Origin: Leptospira sp. WS60.C2
Lineage (GTDB): Bacteria; Spirochaetota; Leptospiria; Leptospirales; Leptospiraceae
Assembly (NCBI RefSeq): GCF_040833955.1
Contig: NZ_CP162133.1
Location: 124,001 to 188,000 of the forward strand
Length of the DNA: 64,000 nucleotides
Direction of reading: 5' to 3'
The translations under genes and the position numbers were made by a program. Shown here in pieces: positions 1 through 8,184 of the stretch. The stretch's first letter is position 1, and each line of letters begins with the position of its first letter. Below the pieces are notes generated by a model that had not been told where the DNA came from, searched no databases, and worked only from the letters and a program-made list of their open reading frames with translations.

Positions 1-1022
1 TGTATGAAAAAGAAGAAGGGGATCCCATCCGAATCCTCGGGCAAAAACAGATCAATTTGGACGAAACACCTGAAATGGAAACTTTGGTATTGTTTCAGTC
101 AGGGCAAAGTGAGGTATTGTCTGCGTTTCGTAAGGATGGATCCAATTGGATCTTTTTATGGAAGTTAGAATTCTTTCTGAAAAACTTAGGGCCGATGTAC
201 CACGACGGCAAACAAAGTATTTGGGTCGCTGGATCTATTTCCGGCAAAGAAAAACCAACGTTTGCAGGGGATTGTTTGAGACGAGTGGTGCTCGCAGAAC
301 TTCCTGGTGATAATTTCAATTCTGTCTTTGTTGAAGTATTGTCCGAAGAACCACCGTTAGGTTTATTTTCTGTTCCTATGGGTTATAGGAAAGGAAAAAA
401 GATTTGGGATGGTTACCAACTCAAAGAACACGAAGAATTAAAACGAACCAAACGAGTTGAGTTTGAATATAGCGCTAAGGATAAATCGTTTCGTATCTTC
501 CCCACAAATCCTAATTACTCACAAGAATTTGTTTTCAATGGCTGGGAGATGATTGCAAACCTGCCGATGCAACCGGTTCCTTCTTTTGTTTCGTTAGAAG
601 TGGAACCTAAATTTGAAAAAGGAAAAGAATCTCTTGTGACCTTACAGCTGAAGAATCGAGGCAATTATGTAAGTTTAACATATCTGTCACTTTCCTTTCC
701 CGATGTTGGAAACCTTCGATTAGCAAGTGAAACACAAGGTGTTCGTTTGTATAAAAAAGGGGATATTGTCTACAATGTCGTACAAAATAAAAAAATCCCA
801 GCAGAGTATCCGTTACTCGAAGTTACTAAAGAAGGATGGGCAAATAACTTCCGTTATGGGATTAAGTTTTATTATACACCTGCTGTGACTGATTCTCCAA
901 GGATTTTATTTCGTTCCACTTATAAGTTTTACCAAGATATAGTTTCGATTCCAAACCAATATTCGATTGCACCGTTTGAAAGGGATCAACAAGGGTTTCC
1001 CTCTTATCTTTTGGGCCAATAA
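1..1022 (+). CDS. Unknown protein, 5' end outside window
   Basis: The reading frame is open from the first bases of the window, so the real start lies upstream; the TTG at 57 is only an internal possibility. The visible part (about 340 residues) ends with TAA at 1020-1022. I recognise no catalytic motif. The second half (about residues 185-310 counted from the TTG) looks beta-rich, with alternating hydrophobic residues as in an Ig-like or periplasmic sandwich domain, which is inference only. The next gene starts 11 bases downstream on the same strand, suggesting an operon with the following unknown gene and a MotB-like gene. Confidence 0.7.
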   Translation, partial: YEKEEGDPIRILGQKQINLDETPEMETLVLFQSGQSEVLSAFRKDGSNWIFLWKLEFFLKNLGPMYHDGKQSIWVAGSISGKEKPTFAGDCLRRVVLAELPGDNFNSVFVEVLSEEPPLGLFSVPMGYRKGKKIWDGYQLKEHEELKRTKRVEFEYSAKDKSFRIFPTNPNYSQEFVFNGWEMIANLPMQPVPSFVSLEVEPKFEKGKESLVTLQLKNRGNYVSLTYLSLSFPDVGNLRLASETQGVRLYKKGDIVYNVVQNKKIPAEYPLLEVTKEGWANNFRYGIKFYYTPAVTDSPRILFRSTYKFYQDIVSIPNQYSIAPFERDQQGFPSYLLGQ

Positions 1023-1033
1023 CGAAAAACGCA

Positions 1034-1687
1034 ATGAAACAAAGATTGCCAGAAGAAATTTTAGTAGCAAGACGTGAAATTGTTCGAGTCCAAGTCGAAC
1101 GATTCCATTTGTTTTATTTTGATTTCTTTCATCGTTCCGAAACAATTGAGATGGCAAAATTTTTCTTTGAGACCGTTTACAATTTGGATGGGAAAGAGGA
1201 ATGGGAAACGTTAGCGTTTCAAACCTATGACAAAGTCAAAAATATGCTGAAAGAGGGAACTCGAGAAAGTATAGAACGTCTGATGGAGCTCAATTCGATC
1301 ACTGATGAGTTGGACATCCAGATGGCAAAACTTTTGTTAGCGAAGGGCTGGGTATTCGGAAATGAAATCAACCAAGATGAATACTTTCGGTTGTTTTGTG
1401 AACTGGATCAAAGAGATCTGCGCAAAAAACAATTAGAAGTAGTTCTTTTTAATTTGAAAAAATTTTATGAACTTGCGCATAAGCCAATGAGTGCTTACAT
1501 CATCAAACCAGCAGCGATGATGTCCAAATTGCTAGGCGTGTATCCTTTGTTTAAAAAAGTGGAACAAGGGTATTACGCCACGTTACCAGTCAATCAGTTG
1601 TTATTTGATGAATTTTATGCATTAGTCCAAGAGAAAGAATGGAATTTTTTATTCCAGGCTTTTCCATCACTGAAAGAGGAATCATGA
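1034..1687 (+). CDS. Conserved hypothetical, FFLEELY-motif-like
   Basis: This 217-residue, largely helical, soluble-looking protein has no signal peptide. Residues about 16-50 show an RxxVQxxRF stretch followed by a segment ending in MAKFFFETVYN. That resembles the N-terminal signature of the so-called FFLEELY-motif proteins (Arg/Phe-rich helix, then AxxFFLxxLY), a family of unknown function; I make this link from memory and hold it loosely. The TGA stop overlaps the ATG of the next gene (ATGA at 1684-1687), so the two are probably translationally coupled. Confidence 0.7.
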   Translation: MKQRLPEEILVARREIVRVQVERFHLFYFDFFHRSETIEMAKFFFETVYNLDGKEEWETLAFQTYDKVKNMLKEGTRESIERLMELNSITDELDIQMAKLLLAKGWVFGNEINQDEYFRLFCELDQRDLRKKQLEVVLFNLKKFYELAHKPMSAYIIKPAAMMSKLLGVYPLFKKVEQGYYATLPVNQLLFDEFYALVQEKEWNFLFQAFPSLKEES

Positions 1688-2421
1688 GAAGACGCTCCAG
1701 GTTTGTATCCAAAGAAGAAGACCATGTGGAAGCACATGATAGGTGGTTACTTACCTATGCTGACATGATCACACTTCTTTTAGGTTTATTTATCATTTTG
1801 TATGCAGTCAGTAAGGTGGATTCCAAACGACTGAACGAAGTGGCAAAAGACATCAAAAGAGGATTTGGACTGAATGTGAGTTCATTAGGAGTTTTAGTCG
1901 ATGGTGGTTCTGGGATTTTGGAAGACGATACCATGGTTCCCAAATCAGAAGTGTTTCGACTTTGGGAACGAATTGGTTTTGCTTTAAAAGCGCTAAAAGA
2001 AAAAGCAAAATTAAAACTGGGACTTGCCGAAACTGAAGAACTCAAACTTACATTTGCCGGTTCGGATTTAGCTTCCGATGACGTACTAAAAACTGATCCC
2101 GATTTAAAATTTGCGTTTGAACAATTGGCGATTTTATCCAAAGGTATGGATATAGATATTGTCGTTCGAGTTCACATCCCTTATGAATCTCAAATTGACA
2201 AATCCAAATTCCAAAATTCTTGGGATTATCATTCCAATCGAGCCTCCTTACTCGCAGAAAAGTTAGTCAATGAATATGGTATTCCCAAGGAACAAGTATC
2301 TGTTCAAGGTTATGCGATGTTTCAAAAATCAAAATTTTCAGACACACCTGAAAAAAAAGCAAACGAAGAACGAATCGAAATTTTAATTCGCAAAAAAGAA
2401 ACAGCTGATACTACAAAATAA
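1684..2421 (+). CDS. MotB-like / OmpA-family stator protein
   Basis: MotB subunits form the peptidoglycan-bound half of the flagellar ion-channel stator. Starting at ATG 1684 the protein has 245 residues: a basic N-terminus, one membrane helix with the segment LLTYADMITLLLG (residues about 22-34) carrying the conserved ion-binding Asp27, then a periplasmic part ending in an OmpA-like domain (SNRASLLAEKLV, then GYAMFQ, then ERIEILI). The frame is open upstream to 1639, but ATG 1684 has an AGAGGA site just before it and overlaps the previous stop as ATGA. No motA is adjacent; a complete motA-motB pair lies at 53-55 kb. It could serve as an alternative stator or a non-flagellar anchor. Confidence 0.85.
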   Translation: MRRRSRFVSKEEDHVEAHDRWLLTYADMITLLLGLFIILYAVSKVDSKRLNEVAKDIKRGFGLNVSSLGVLVDGGSGILEDDTMVPKSEVFRLWERIGFALKALKEKAKLKLGLAETEELKLTFAGSDLASDDVLKTDPDLKFAFEQLAILSKGMDIDIVVRVHIPYESQIDKSKFQNSWDYHSNRASLLAEKLVNEYGIPKEQVSVQGYAMFQKSKFSDTPEKKANEERIEILIRKKETADTTK

Positions 2422-2433
2422 AAACTCATTTCT

Positions 2434-2449
2434 AGGATCAAATGATCCT
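2434..2449 (+). terminator. Short hairpin after the MotB-like gene
   Basis: A perfect 7-bp inverted repeat (AGGATCA / TGATCCT, 2-base gap) lies 12 bases past the motB-like stop. No strong T-run follows, so termination is weak or the hairpin is a 3'-end stabiliser. Confidence 0.35.
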
Positions 2450-2541
2450 CAATTCTACTTTTCAAATTCCCAAAGGCAAAAGAATCTTGTTATGACTTTG
2501 GATTTAGAATTTAATTCCATCATTTTGTAAGGCATGATTCC

Positions 2542-2982
2542 ATGAAACCACTCAATTCAATTATCAATTTGCAAAGGAATTTCAAACATTCCCTCTTTTT
2601 TATTGTTTGTTTCGGGATATTGTTTTCTTTCCTATCCTGCAAAAAGGAAAAAGGGATCAACCAATTGGATTGGCAAAATGAATCCCTGCGTTTAACAGCT
2701 GATTTGTGTAAAAAATTCCGTGAATGTGCTGATCAAAATTGGAAGTCCATACCCGAAAATTTACAAAAATTCACAGAAGGACGATTGGAAGAAGCCAATT
2801 GTCAAAAACGATTTCGTGAGAGTAATGCTTACAAATTGATCGGAGCCGATCCCTTGCAAATCCAAACAAGTTATCGAGAATGTCACAAACAAGGGATGGA
2901 TCTTACGTGTGACGATTTGCAAGCAGGTAAACTGATGAACTTTCCTTCTTGCACCGCCTTCCAAAGAATCCAAAATCGATAA
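2542..2982 (+). CDS. Small Cys-rich lipoprotein
   Basis: This 146-residue protein has an N-terminal hydrophobic segment ending in a lipobox (FSFLSC, Cys at about residue 33) followed by KKEK, a typical spirochaetal lipoprotein start. The mature part is short and holds several further Cys residues (LCKKFREC, ANCQKRF, YRECHK, LTCDDL, FPSC), suggesting a disulfide-stabilised periplasmic or surface helical bundle. I do not recognise the family. It stands alone, with a 120-base gap before it and a convergent aquaporin gene 20 bases after it. Confidence 0.75.
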   Translation: MKPLNSIINLQRNFKHSLFFIVCFGILFSFLSCKKEKGINQLDWQNESLRLTADLCKKFRECADQNWKSIPENLQKFTEGRLEEANCQKRFRESNAYKLIGADPLQIQTSYRECHKQGMDLTCDDLQAGKLMNFPSCTAFQRIQNR

Positions 2983-3002
2983 ATTTTACTGGATTACGTT
3001 AG

Positions 3003-3719
3003 TTATAAGATCAACAATCGAATTACGATTGCCGCAAGTCCACCACCCACTAACGGAACCACTACGGGAAGCCATGCGTATTTCCAACCGGAGTCTCCTT
3101 TGTTGGGAATGGGAACAAGGGAATGGACAATTCTTGGTCCTAAGTCACGAGCTGGATTGATGGCATACCCAGTGGTTCCTCCCATGGAAAGTCCAATTGC
3201 CCAAACAAGGAGGGCAACAAAACCGGTGCCTGCAATCCCACTTGCACCACCATTTGTGGGAGAAAAAATCGCATGAATTCCTATGATGAGAAGAAACGTT
3301 CCAAACCCTTCGCTGATCACATTGGATAGAGTGTGTTTGATGGCAGGTTCTGTCGAAAACACAGCCAAAATTTTCCCTGGGTCTTTTGTTTCCTTCCAGT
3401 GAGGGAGGTAGTGCAGGTAAACTAGAAATGCTCCGAGAGCGGCACCAGTCACCTGGGCTAAGCTATACGGTAAAAAATTTGCAAAATCACCTGATTGTAT
3501 ACAAACAGAGAGGGTAACGGCAGGGTTTAAATGAGCTCCAGGGCTACCCAATGCTTTTGCGACAAGAACTCCGAAACAAACGGCTAAGGCCCAAGCAGTC
3601 GTAATTGTGATCCACCCACCGTCTTTGGCTTTGGATTTTTCTAATAAAACACCAGCTACAACTCCGTCCCCTAATAAAATCAAAACCGCAGTTCCAAAAA
3701 ATTCACCAACCAGTTCCAA
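3003..3719 (-). CDS. glpF: Aquaglyceroporin (MIP family)
   Basis: MIP-family channels pass water and small polyols such as glycerol across the inner membrane. The 238-residue protein has the two half-helix NPA motifs, GAHLNPAVT (NPA at residues 65-67) and GYAINPARD (NPA at 188-190). The Asp right after the second NPAR is the residue typical of glycerol facilitators rather than strict aquaporins. The start is TTG at 3719, supported by an AAGGAGA site about 6 bases upstream. No glycerol kinase gene is next to it. It is divergent from the malic enzyme gene. Confidence 0.92.
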   Translation of the reverse strand: MELVGEFFGTAVLILLGDGVVAGVLLEKSKAKDGGWITITTAWALAVCFGVLVAKALGSPGAHLNPAVTLSVCIQSGDFANFLPYSLAQVTGAALGAFLVYLHYLPHWKETKDPGKILAVFSTEPAIKHTLSNVISEGFGTFLLIIGIHAIFSPTNGGASGIAGTGFVALLVWAIGLSMGGTTGYAINPARDLGPRIVHSLVPIPNKGDSGWKYAWLPVVVPLVGGGLAAIVIRLLIL

Positions 3720-3854
3720 AATGCTCTCCTTTTGTTCTCAGATGAGGACTTTATCTAAAGGGACATAGAGTTGTAAGCAACCTTTTTTGAAGAGAGGCAT
3801 CCTCAATTTATTCTAGGATTTTCCATCGAATCATAAATCATGGGAAAATAGACC

Positions 3855-5147
3855 ATGAAAAATCACGCGCTTGAGTATCACTCTAGGTTTCCGAAAGGGA
3901 AAACCAAAGTAGTTCCGACAAAACCAACAGAGAACAGTTATGACTTGTCACTAGCTTACTCACCTGGTGTCGCATACCCTTGCCTAGAAATTGAAAAACA
4001 ACCTGATCTAGTTTATGAATACACCAACCGTGGAAACTTAGTTGGTATCATCACCAATGGAACGGCCATTTTAGGACTTGGTAACATTGGTGCTTCCGCT
4101 GGGAAACCAGTGATGGAAGGAAAAGCTGTTTTATTTAAAAAATTTGCGGGCATTGATGTTTTTGATATTGAAATCAACGAAACAGATCCTGAAAAGTTTA
4201 TCACGATTGTAAAGGCCCTTGAACCGACGTTTGGTGGAATTAACTTAGAAGACATCCGTGCTCCTGAGTGTTTTCATATCGAAAAAACTCTCGACCAAAG
4301 TATGAAAATTCCTGTCTTCCATGATGACCAACATGGAACGGCAATCATCTCTACTGCAGCACTTTTGAATTCTCTTGTACTCACAGGTAAAAAAGCTGAA
4401 AACTTAAAAGTTGTGATCAATGGTGCAGGGGCTGCGGCCATTTCCATCGCCGAGATGTTAACGCATATTGGAGTGAAACACGAATCCATTTATATGTTGG
4501 ATTCCCGTGGTGTGATCAATCACAAACGAACCAATTTACATGAATCCAAACTTCCTTTTGTTCGCAAAACAGATGCGGAAACTTTGGAAGACATTTTTCC
4601 TGGAACCGATCTATTCATAGGAGTTTCTGTTGCGAATGTAGTCACAGAAGCAATGGTGAAAACAATGGCTGAGAAACCGATCATGTTTGCTCTTGCCAAT
4701 CCAGATCCAGAAATTCCGTATCCTGATGCCAAACGCGCAAGACCTGACCTCATCATGGCAACCGGACGCAGTGATTATCCTAACCAAGTGAACAATGTGC
4801 TTGGTTTTCCCTTCATCTTTCGAGGTGCTTTGGATGTTCGAGCCAAAGTCGTGAACATGGAAATGAAATTAGCAGCGGCATATGCTCTCAGTGAACTCAC
4901 AAAGATACCAGTCCCAAGAGAAGTATGTGAAGCTTACAATGAAGTGGAAATTCGATTTGGGGAAGACTACATCATTCCAAAACCTTTAGATGAACGTGTG
5001 TTATACCATGTTGCACCTGCTGTGGCAGAAGCCGCAGTTAAAACGGGTGTGAACCAGGTGGAATACCCAGGTCGGGAAGCGTATGTAAAGTTTTTGGAAT
5101 CGATTATGGCTCAACAAAAAGAACCAATCAGCGCTTTAGAAATCTAA
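3855..5147 (+). CDS. NAD(P)-dependent malic enzyme, short form
   Basis: Malic enzyme oxidatively decarboxylates malate to pyruvate, yielding NAD(P)H. At 430 residues this is the short bacterial form without the phosphotransacetylase-like tail of MaeB. Visible signatures are [10 protein letters not shown], the [16 protein letters not shown] stretch, [33 protein letters not shown] (metal and substrate site) and the nucleotide-binding [23 protein letters not shown] stretch precedes the ATG. It appears monocistronic. The cofactor preference cannot be decided by eye. Confidence 0.95.
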   Translation: MKNHALEYHSRFPKGKTKVVPTKPTENSYDLSLAYSPGVAYPCLEIEKQPDLVYEYTNRGNLVGIITNGTAILGLGNIGASAGKPVMEGKAVLFKKFAGIDVFDIEINETDPEKFITIVKALEPTFGGINLEDIRAPECFHIEKTLDQSMKIPVFHDDQHGTAIISTAALLNSLVLTGKKAENLKVVINGAGAAAISIAEMLTHIGVKHESIYMLDSRGVINHKRTNLHESKLPFVRKTDAETLEDIFPGTDLFIGVSVANVVTEAMVKTMAEKPIMFALANPDPEIPYPDAKRARPDLIMATGRSDYPNQVNNVLGFPFIFRGALDVRAKVVNMEMKLAAAYALSELTKIPVPREVCEAYNEVEIRFGEDYIIPKPLDERVLYHVAPAVAEAAVKTGVNQVEYPGREAYVKFLESIMAQQKEPISALEI

Positions 5148-5240
5148 CCATAGTGACTCTGTCCCTATAAGGTTTCCGCAGAGATCTTAAAAAAATTTCA
5201 AAAAAAAACGATCATGCCTTGAAAAAGTACTTGTTTAAAT

Positions 5241-5277
5241 TTGTGCAACGCACATAACTGTATTGTGCATTGCACAA
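5241..5277. promoter_or_regulatory. Two palindromes upstream of phasin-like gene
   Basis: Two related palindromes sit 26-62 bases before the phasin-like start. The downstream one, TTGTGCATTGCACAA (5263-5277), is perfect around a central base; the upstream one, TTGTGCAACGCACAT (5241-5255), matches in its TGTGC/GCACA core. Their centres (5248 and 5270) are 22 bp apart, about two helical turns, as expected for two dimers binding the same DNA face. TGC/GCA palindromes are known operators of the PHA-responsive repressor PhaR in proteobacteria; applying that here is inference. Confidence 0.6.
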
Positions 5278-5302
5278 ACAGGTGAAAACCAGGAGCTAAA
5301 TT

Positions 5303-5674
5303 ATGGAAAAACAAATCATGGACATTCTTAACGCGGGAATCGGTCTTTTTCAATCTGGAAAAGAAGGTTTAGAAAAAGCAAAAACACAATTGGAATCTAC
5401 TTACAATGAGTTAGTATCCAAAGGTGCTTTGGACAATACTGAGGAATCAGTCAAAATCCGCCAATCTGTGGACAAAATCCTAACAGACATTAAAGAATTC
5501 TCTAGTGTTGCTGGAAAAAACTACGACGAAACTCGTTCTAAAATCGTAGAAAACTACAACAAAATTGCTGAAGAAATCAAAGCAAAAATGCCTGAAGGAA
5601 AAATTGAATCCGTAAAAGCGAAAATCAATGAAGTAGCGGAATCAATCAAAAAAACAGGTGCTGCAAAAGCATAA
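5303..5674 (+). CDS. Phasin-like granule-associated protein
   Basis: This 123-residue, Lys/Glu-rich, almost wholly helical protein has no signal peptide or membrane segment. The N-terminal amphipathic part ([15 protein letters not shown]) followed by a long coiled-coil-like region ending in KKTGAAKA fits the phasin-like / PHA synthesis regulator family, proteins that coat polyhydroxyalkanoate granules. An AGGAGC site precedes the ATG. It is flanked by an upstream double palindrome and a downstream hairpin, so it looks like a separately controlled single gene. No PHA synthase gene is in the window; a general stress or coiled-coil role is the alternative. Confidence 0.7.
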   Translation: MEKQIMDILNAGIGLFQSGKEGLEKAKTQLESTYNELVSKGALDNTEESVKIRQSVDKILTDIKEFSSVAGKNYDETRSKIVENYNKIAEEIKAKMPEGKIESVKAKINEVAESIKKTGAAKA

Positions 5675-5686
5675 TCATCATTCATC

Positions 5687-5722
5687 AAGAGAGGGTCGGT
5701 AAAACGGCCTTTTCTCTTCTTT
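5687..5722 (+). terminator. Terminator after phasin-like gene
   Basis: An AAGAGA / TCTCTT outer stem (5687-5692 with 5713-5718) encloses a GGTCG / CGGCC inner stem, followed by a T-rich run. This fits a rho-independent terminator 12 bases past the stop. Confidence 0.6.
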
Positions 5723-5843
5723 CCCTTTTGTGAGACTCATTCACTTTCTTATTTCCTAATTCTTTTTCCGATTCCAAAATTCCAGTCCTCAAGTCTTTAC
5801 TTTCCCTATTGACATCTTCTTACTTTTCATACATGGTAATTTT

Positions 5844-6689
5844 ATGTTTCGTTCTAAATTATCCCTCCTTCTGTTTCTTTTTTCGTTGGTTTCGTGTGGC
5901 ACAGCCGACTTGAGACCTCCTCATTTGTCATTTGATAAAATTGATCAAGATCTCAAGAAAAAGGGATTAGCAGTTGTTACGAATCCACCTATCAAAGAGT
6001 TAACTCCGGGAGATTGGAAAGATTACAAACAAGTTCAATTTTTTTTGAAAGATGTGTGGCATTCTAAATTTGTTCGATTTTTTACACCGATCAAAGAAGA
6101 AGAAATTCGAATGCGCGTGTATTTGGATTTGGAAACCGATGCCATGCAAGTCGAGTTTCTCAGTGGTGAAAAAAAAGGTCTTATTTATGGATTAGAAAAA
6201 AAGACAACCTATCAAATAGCAGCTGACACGGGCAAGGTGTACAATGACGACACAGAAGTGCGGATTTATTTGGAATCCCTTCGTTTGTATCTGACTTTGC
6301 CATGGAAACTAAAAGGTTTTCCTATCATTCAATACGCAGGCTCTAAAGAAAAGTTAGATCAAAAATATGAAGTAGTGTATTTCACATCGGTTCAAATGAA
6401 TGCGACTCCAGATACAGACCAATATGTTGGTTACTATGAGAATAAGAGTGGAGCGTTAGAATGGGTCGAGTTCACCTATCGTGAGTTATTCAGTTTTTAC
6501 CAAGGTGTGTTGAAATATGGATTTTATGAACCTTGGAATGGGAAACAATATCCAAGAAGGATCACAATCTTAGATCGATTTGAAGATCCTGATTTTGTCC
6601 ATGAACTTCGGATTGAAAAAATCGAAATCCCTTCAAAACCGATGGAAGAGGACGATAAGGTATTAGAATTACCTGAGCCAGGAAAGTAG
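5844..6689 (+). CDS. Unknown lipoprotein
   Basis: The 281-residue protein begins with a short signal peptide and lipobox (FSLVSC, Cys19, then GTAD). The mature part is rich in aromatic and acidic residues and looks beta-rich, with segments such as EVRIYLESLRLYL and YEVVYFTSVQMNA. No known domain is recognised. A TTGACA hexamer lies at 5809-5814, about 30 bases before the ATG, but no good -10 box at the right spacing is seen. A structured element and a toxin-antitoxin pair follow. Confidence 0.75.
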   Translation: MFRSKLSLLLFLFSLVSCGTADLRPPHLSFDKIDQDLKKKGLAVVTNPPIKELTPGDWKDYKQVQFFLKDVWHSKFVRFFTPIKEEEIRMRVYLDLETDAMQVEFLSGEKKGLIYGLEKKTTYQIAADTGKVYNDDTEVRIYLESLRLYLTLPWKLKGFPIIQYAGSKEKLDQKYEVVYFTSVQMNATPDTDQYVGYYENKSGALEWVEFTYRELFSFYQGVLKYGFYEPWNGKQYPRRITILDRFEDPDFVHELRIEKIEIPSKPMEEDDKVLELPEPGK

Positions 6690-6704
6690 GATTTTATTAA
6701 TGAA

Positions 6705-6792
6705 TGCGAAAGGGATCGTAGCGGAAATCCTGCATGTATGCAGATTGCAGCGGAGAGCCCGGTCCACCACTGGAACAGTGGTGGATTCGCCT
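6705..6792 (+). ncRNA. Candidate structured RNA / repeat element
   Basis: The 6690-6840 interval holds no gene but a strongly folded stretch. GCGAA (6706-6710) can pair with TTCGC (6786-6790). Inside are GGG (6712-6714) against CCC (6758-6760), a CTGCAT/ATGCAG hairpin (about 6730-6743), two near-repeats GTAGCGGAAATCC and GCAGCGGAGAGCCC, and a perfect 10-bp stem with a 3-base loop (6763-6785). The GNAGCGGAnAnCCC repeats recall a structured intergenic element common in Bacteroidetes (possibly the Flavo-1 type); that is a recollection, not a search result. Strand is inferred. Confidence 0.5.
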
Positions 6793-6880
6793 CAAACAAG
6801 CTTTAGAGAATTGGATTGGAAAAAAAGCGAATCAAAGATAAATATTGGAAATACCCCAAAAATCGGTTGAATCCTTTTTT

Positions 6881-6900
6881 GTTATTACTTATGTTATAAC
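6881..6900. promoter_or_regulatory. Candidate operator/promoter of toxin-antitoxin pair
   Basis: Just before the antitoxin ATG lies GTTAT...ATAAC (6881-6885 with 6896-6900), ending in the 8-bp palindrome GTTATAAC, which also contains a -10-like TATAAC. AbrB-type antitoxins usually repress their own promoter, so this could be the autoregulatory site. The TATAAC ends one base before the ATG, so if it were the -10 the mRNA could not start upstream of this codon; the true promoter may be further up. Confidence 0.35.
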
Positions 6901-6901
6901 T

Positions 6902-7141
6902 ATGGAAAGTTCTGCTGTCAAAAAGACGACGATTCGCGCCATTGGGAATTCATCTGGTGCAACCATCCCAAAAATCATTTTGGAAAAATACAATCTCCAT
7001 GAAGGGGACACTGTCTTTCTTGTCGAAACAGAAAATGGGATCCTTTTGTCTCCCTATGATCCTGAGTTTGCATCAGCTATGGAATTGTACCAAGACGCTT
7101 CTAAAAAATACAGGAATGCCTTGAAAGAATTGGCGAAATGA
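6902..7141 (+). CDS. AbrB/MazE-type antitoxin
   Basis: The SpoVT/AbrB fold dimerises into a DNA-binding swapped barrel and neutralises a partner toxin. From ATG 6902 the protein has 79 residues: the domain is seen in KKTTIRAIGNSSGATIPK, then YNLHEGDTVFLVETENG, with a helical acidic tail (FASAMELYQDASKKY) that would wrap the toxin. The frame is open to a TTG at 6845, but homologues begin just before the first strand, so ATG 6902 is preferred despite a poor ribosome site. Its stop overlaps the toxin start (ATGA at 7138). Confidence 0.88.
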   Translation: MESSAVKKTTIRAIGNSSGATIPKIILEKYNLHEGDTVFLVETENGILLSPYDPEFASAMELYQDASKKYRNALKELAK

Positions 7142-7533
7142 AACGGGAACCAAAGTGGTTAAAGCGAAATATTGCAGAAGCCATCCATTTAGACCAAATC
7201 AAACAACACGGCGGTGCATTAGGCATTCGTGATATTGGTTTACTGGAATCGGTTTTGGAACGACCAAAAAACCATTGGCATTACAATCCAAAAACTTCAA
7301 TTTTTGAACTCGCGGCATCCCTCGGAATCGGCATCGCTAAAAATCATCCCTTTATGGATGGAAACAAAAGGACATCGTTTCTTTTGATGTATGTATTCCT
7401 TGCTATGAATGGTTATTTGATTGAGACTTCGGAAGAAGACGTTGTGATCACGATTTTAAAAGTAGCAGATGGTTCGATGAAAGAGGATGAGTTGGCCAAG
7501 TGGTTGAAACAGGTATCGAAGGTTAGAAACTAA
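7138..7533 (+). CDS. doc: Doc-type toxin (Fic family)
   Basis: Death-on-curing toxins inactivate EF-Tu by phosphorylation and so stop translation. The 131-residue protein carries the Fic/Doc core NHPFMDGNKRTSF (His70, Asp74, Asn76, Arg78), and the early LGIRDIGLLESVLERP stretch is typical of Doc. Length matches P1 Doc (about 126). The gene overlaps the antitoxin by 4 bases. The classical partner of Doc is Phd; here it is an AbrB/MazE-type protein. No truncation or lost motif is seen, so the toxin is probably functional. Confidence 0.92.
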   Translation: MKREPKWLKRNIAEAIHLDQIKQHGGALGIRDIGLLESVLERPKNHWHYNPKTSIFELAASLGIGIAKNHPFMDGNKRTSFLLMYVFLAMNGYLIETSEEDVVITILKVADGSMKEDELAKWLKQVSKVRN

Positions 7534-7552
7534 CGGTAAGTAATCGTAAATA

Positions 7553-7585
7553 AAAAGCCACCACTCAATCAGCAGTGGCTTTCCT
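7553..7585. terminator. Bidirectional terminator between doc and tonB
   Basis: An AAAGCCAC / GTGGCTTT stem (7554-7561 with 7575-7582) has an A-run on the left and a T-rich run on the right. It lies between convergent genes and can serve both strands. Confidence 0.8.
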
Positions 7586-7586
7586 T

Positions 7587-8183
7587 TTAATTCAAAGTAA
7601 ATCGAATCGGAACCAATACTTTTACTGTTATTGGTTTTCCTTCTAAAACGGAAGGCGAAAAACGTTTTCTGCGATAGACTTTAATCGCTTCTTCTTCCAG
7701 TCCACCACCTAACTGTTTACCTACGGAACGAACACGAAGGACTTCTCCTGTGTTGGAGATGATCACTTCTAACGTCATTGTTCCTGTTACACCGAGAGCT
7801 TTTGCTTCCGATGTATATTCGGGGCGTACATTCGGTGATAAATCAACAGGTGAGGTAGCGCCAGAAACAATTGGATCAGATGCGCCAGCAATGCGTGGGT
7901 CTTCCTTTTTTTCTTCTTTTTCTTTGTCAGTTAGATCAAAGTCACCATCAGTTGGTTTGGAATCTGTGGTCGGTTCTTGGATTTGGACGTTGTCAATAAA
8001 GGCAACTTCTTCTACAAGATCATCCAAACTATCTGTTTCCAAATGAGGAGTGAACCAAAAAAGAATGATTAACGCCTGTATAACGGCAGAAATGGCAAGA
8101 CCCGTTTCCATACGGTAACGATCAATGAATCTATGGATTCTTTCTCGTTTGGATCTTTTTTGTGTAACTACAGTTCCGCTCAC
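7587..8183 (-). CDS. tonB: TonB-family energy transducer
   Basis: TonB passes proton-motive energy from ExbB/ExbD to outer-membrane receptors. The 198-residue protein has a basic N-terminus, one membrane helix (about residues 31-47), an acidic linker ([10 protein letters not shown]...KEEKKEDP; not Pro-rich) and a C-terminal TonB domain with the [20 protein letters not shown] and [16 protein letters not shown] signatures (roughly residues 122-198). It is last in a tight four-gene leftward operon, one base after exbD. No TonB-dependent receptor is in the window. Confidence 0.92.
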   Translation of the reverse strand: MSGTVVTQKRSKRERIHRFIDRYRMETGLAISAVIQALIILFWFTPHLETDSLDDLVEEVAFIDNVQIQEPTTDSKPTDGDFDLTDKEKEEKKEDPRIAGASDPIVSGATSPVDLSPNVRPEYTSEAKALGVTGTMTLEVIISNTGEVLRVRSVGKQLGGGLEEEAIKVYRRKRFSPSVLEGKPITVKVLVPIRFTLN

Positions 8184-8184
8184 T

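Noticed and set aside
6763..6785. Integron attC site next to the toxin-antitoxin pair
   Set aside because: The hairpin is perfect, but the conserved RYYYAAC / GTTRRRY ends of attC sites were not found around it, and no integrase is in the window.
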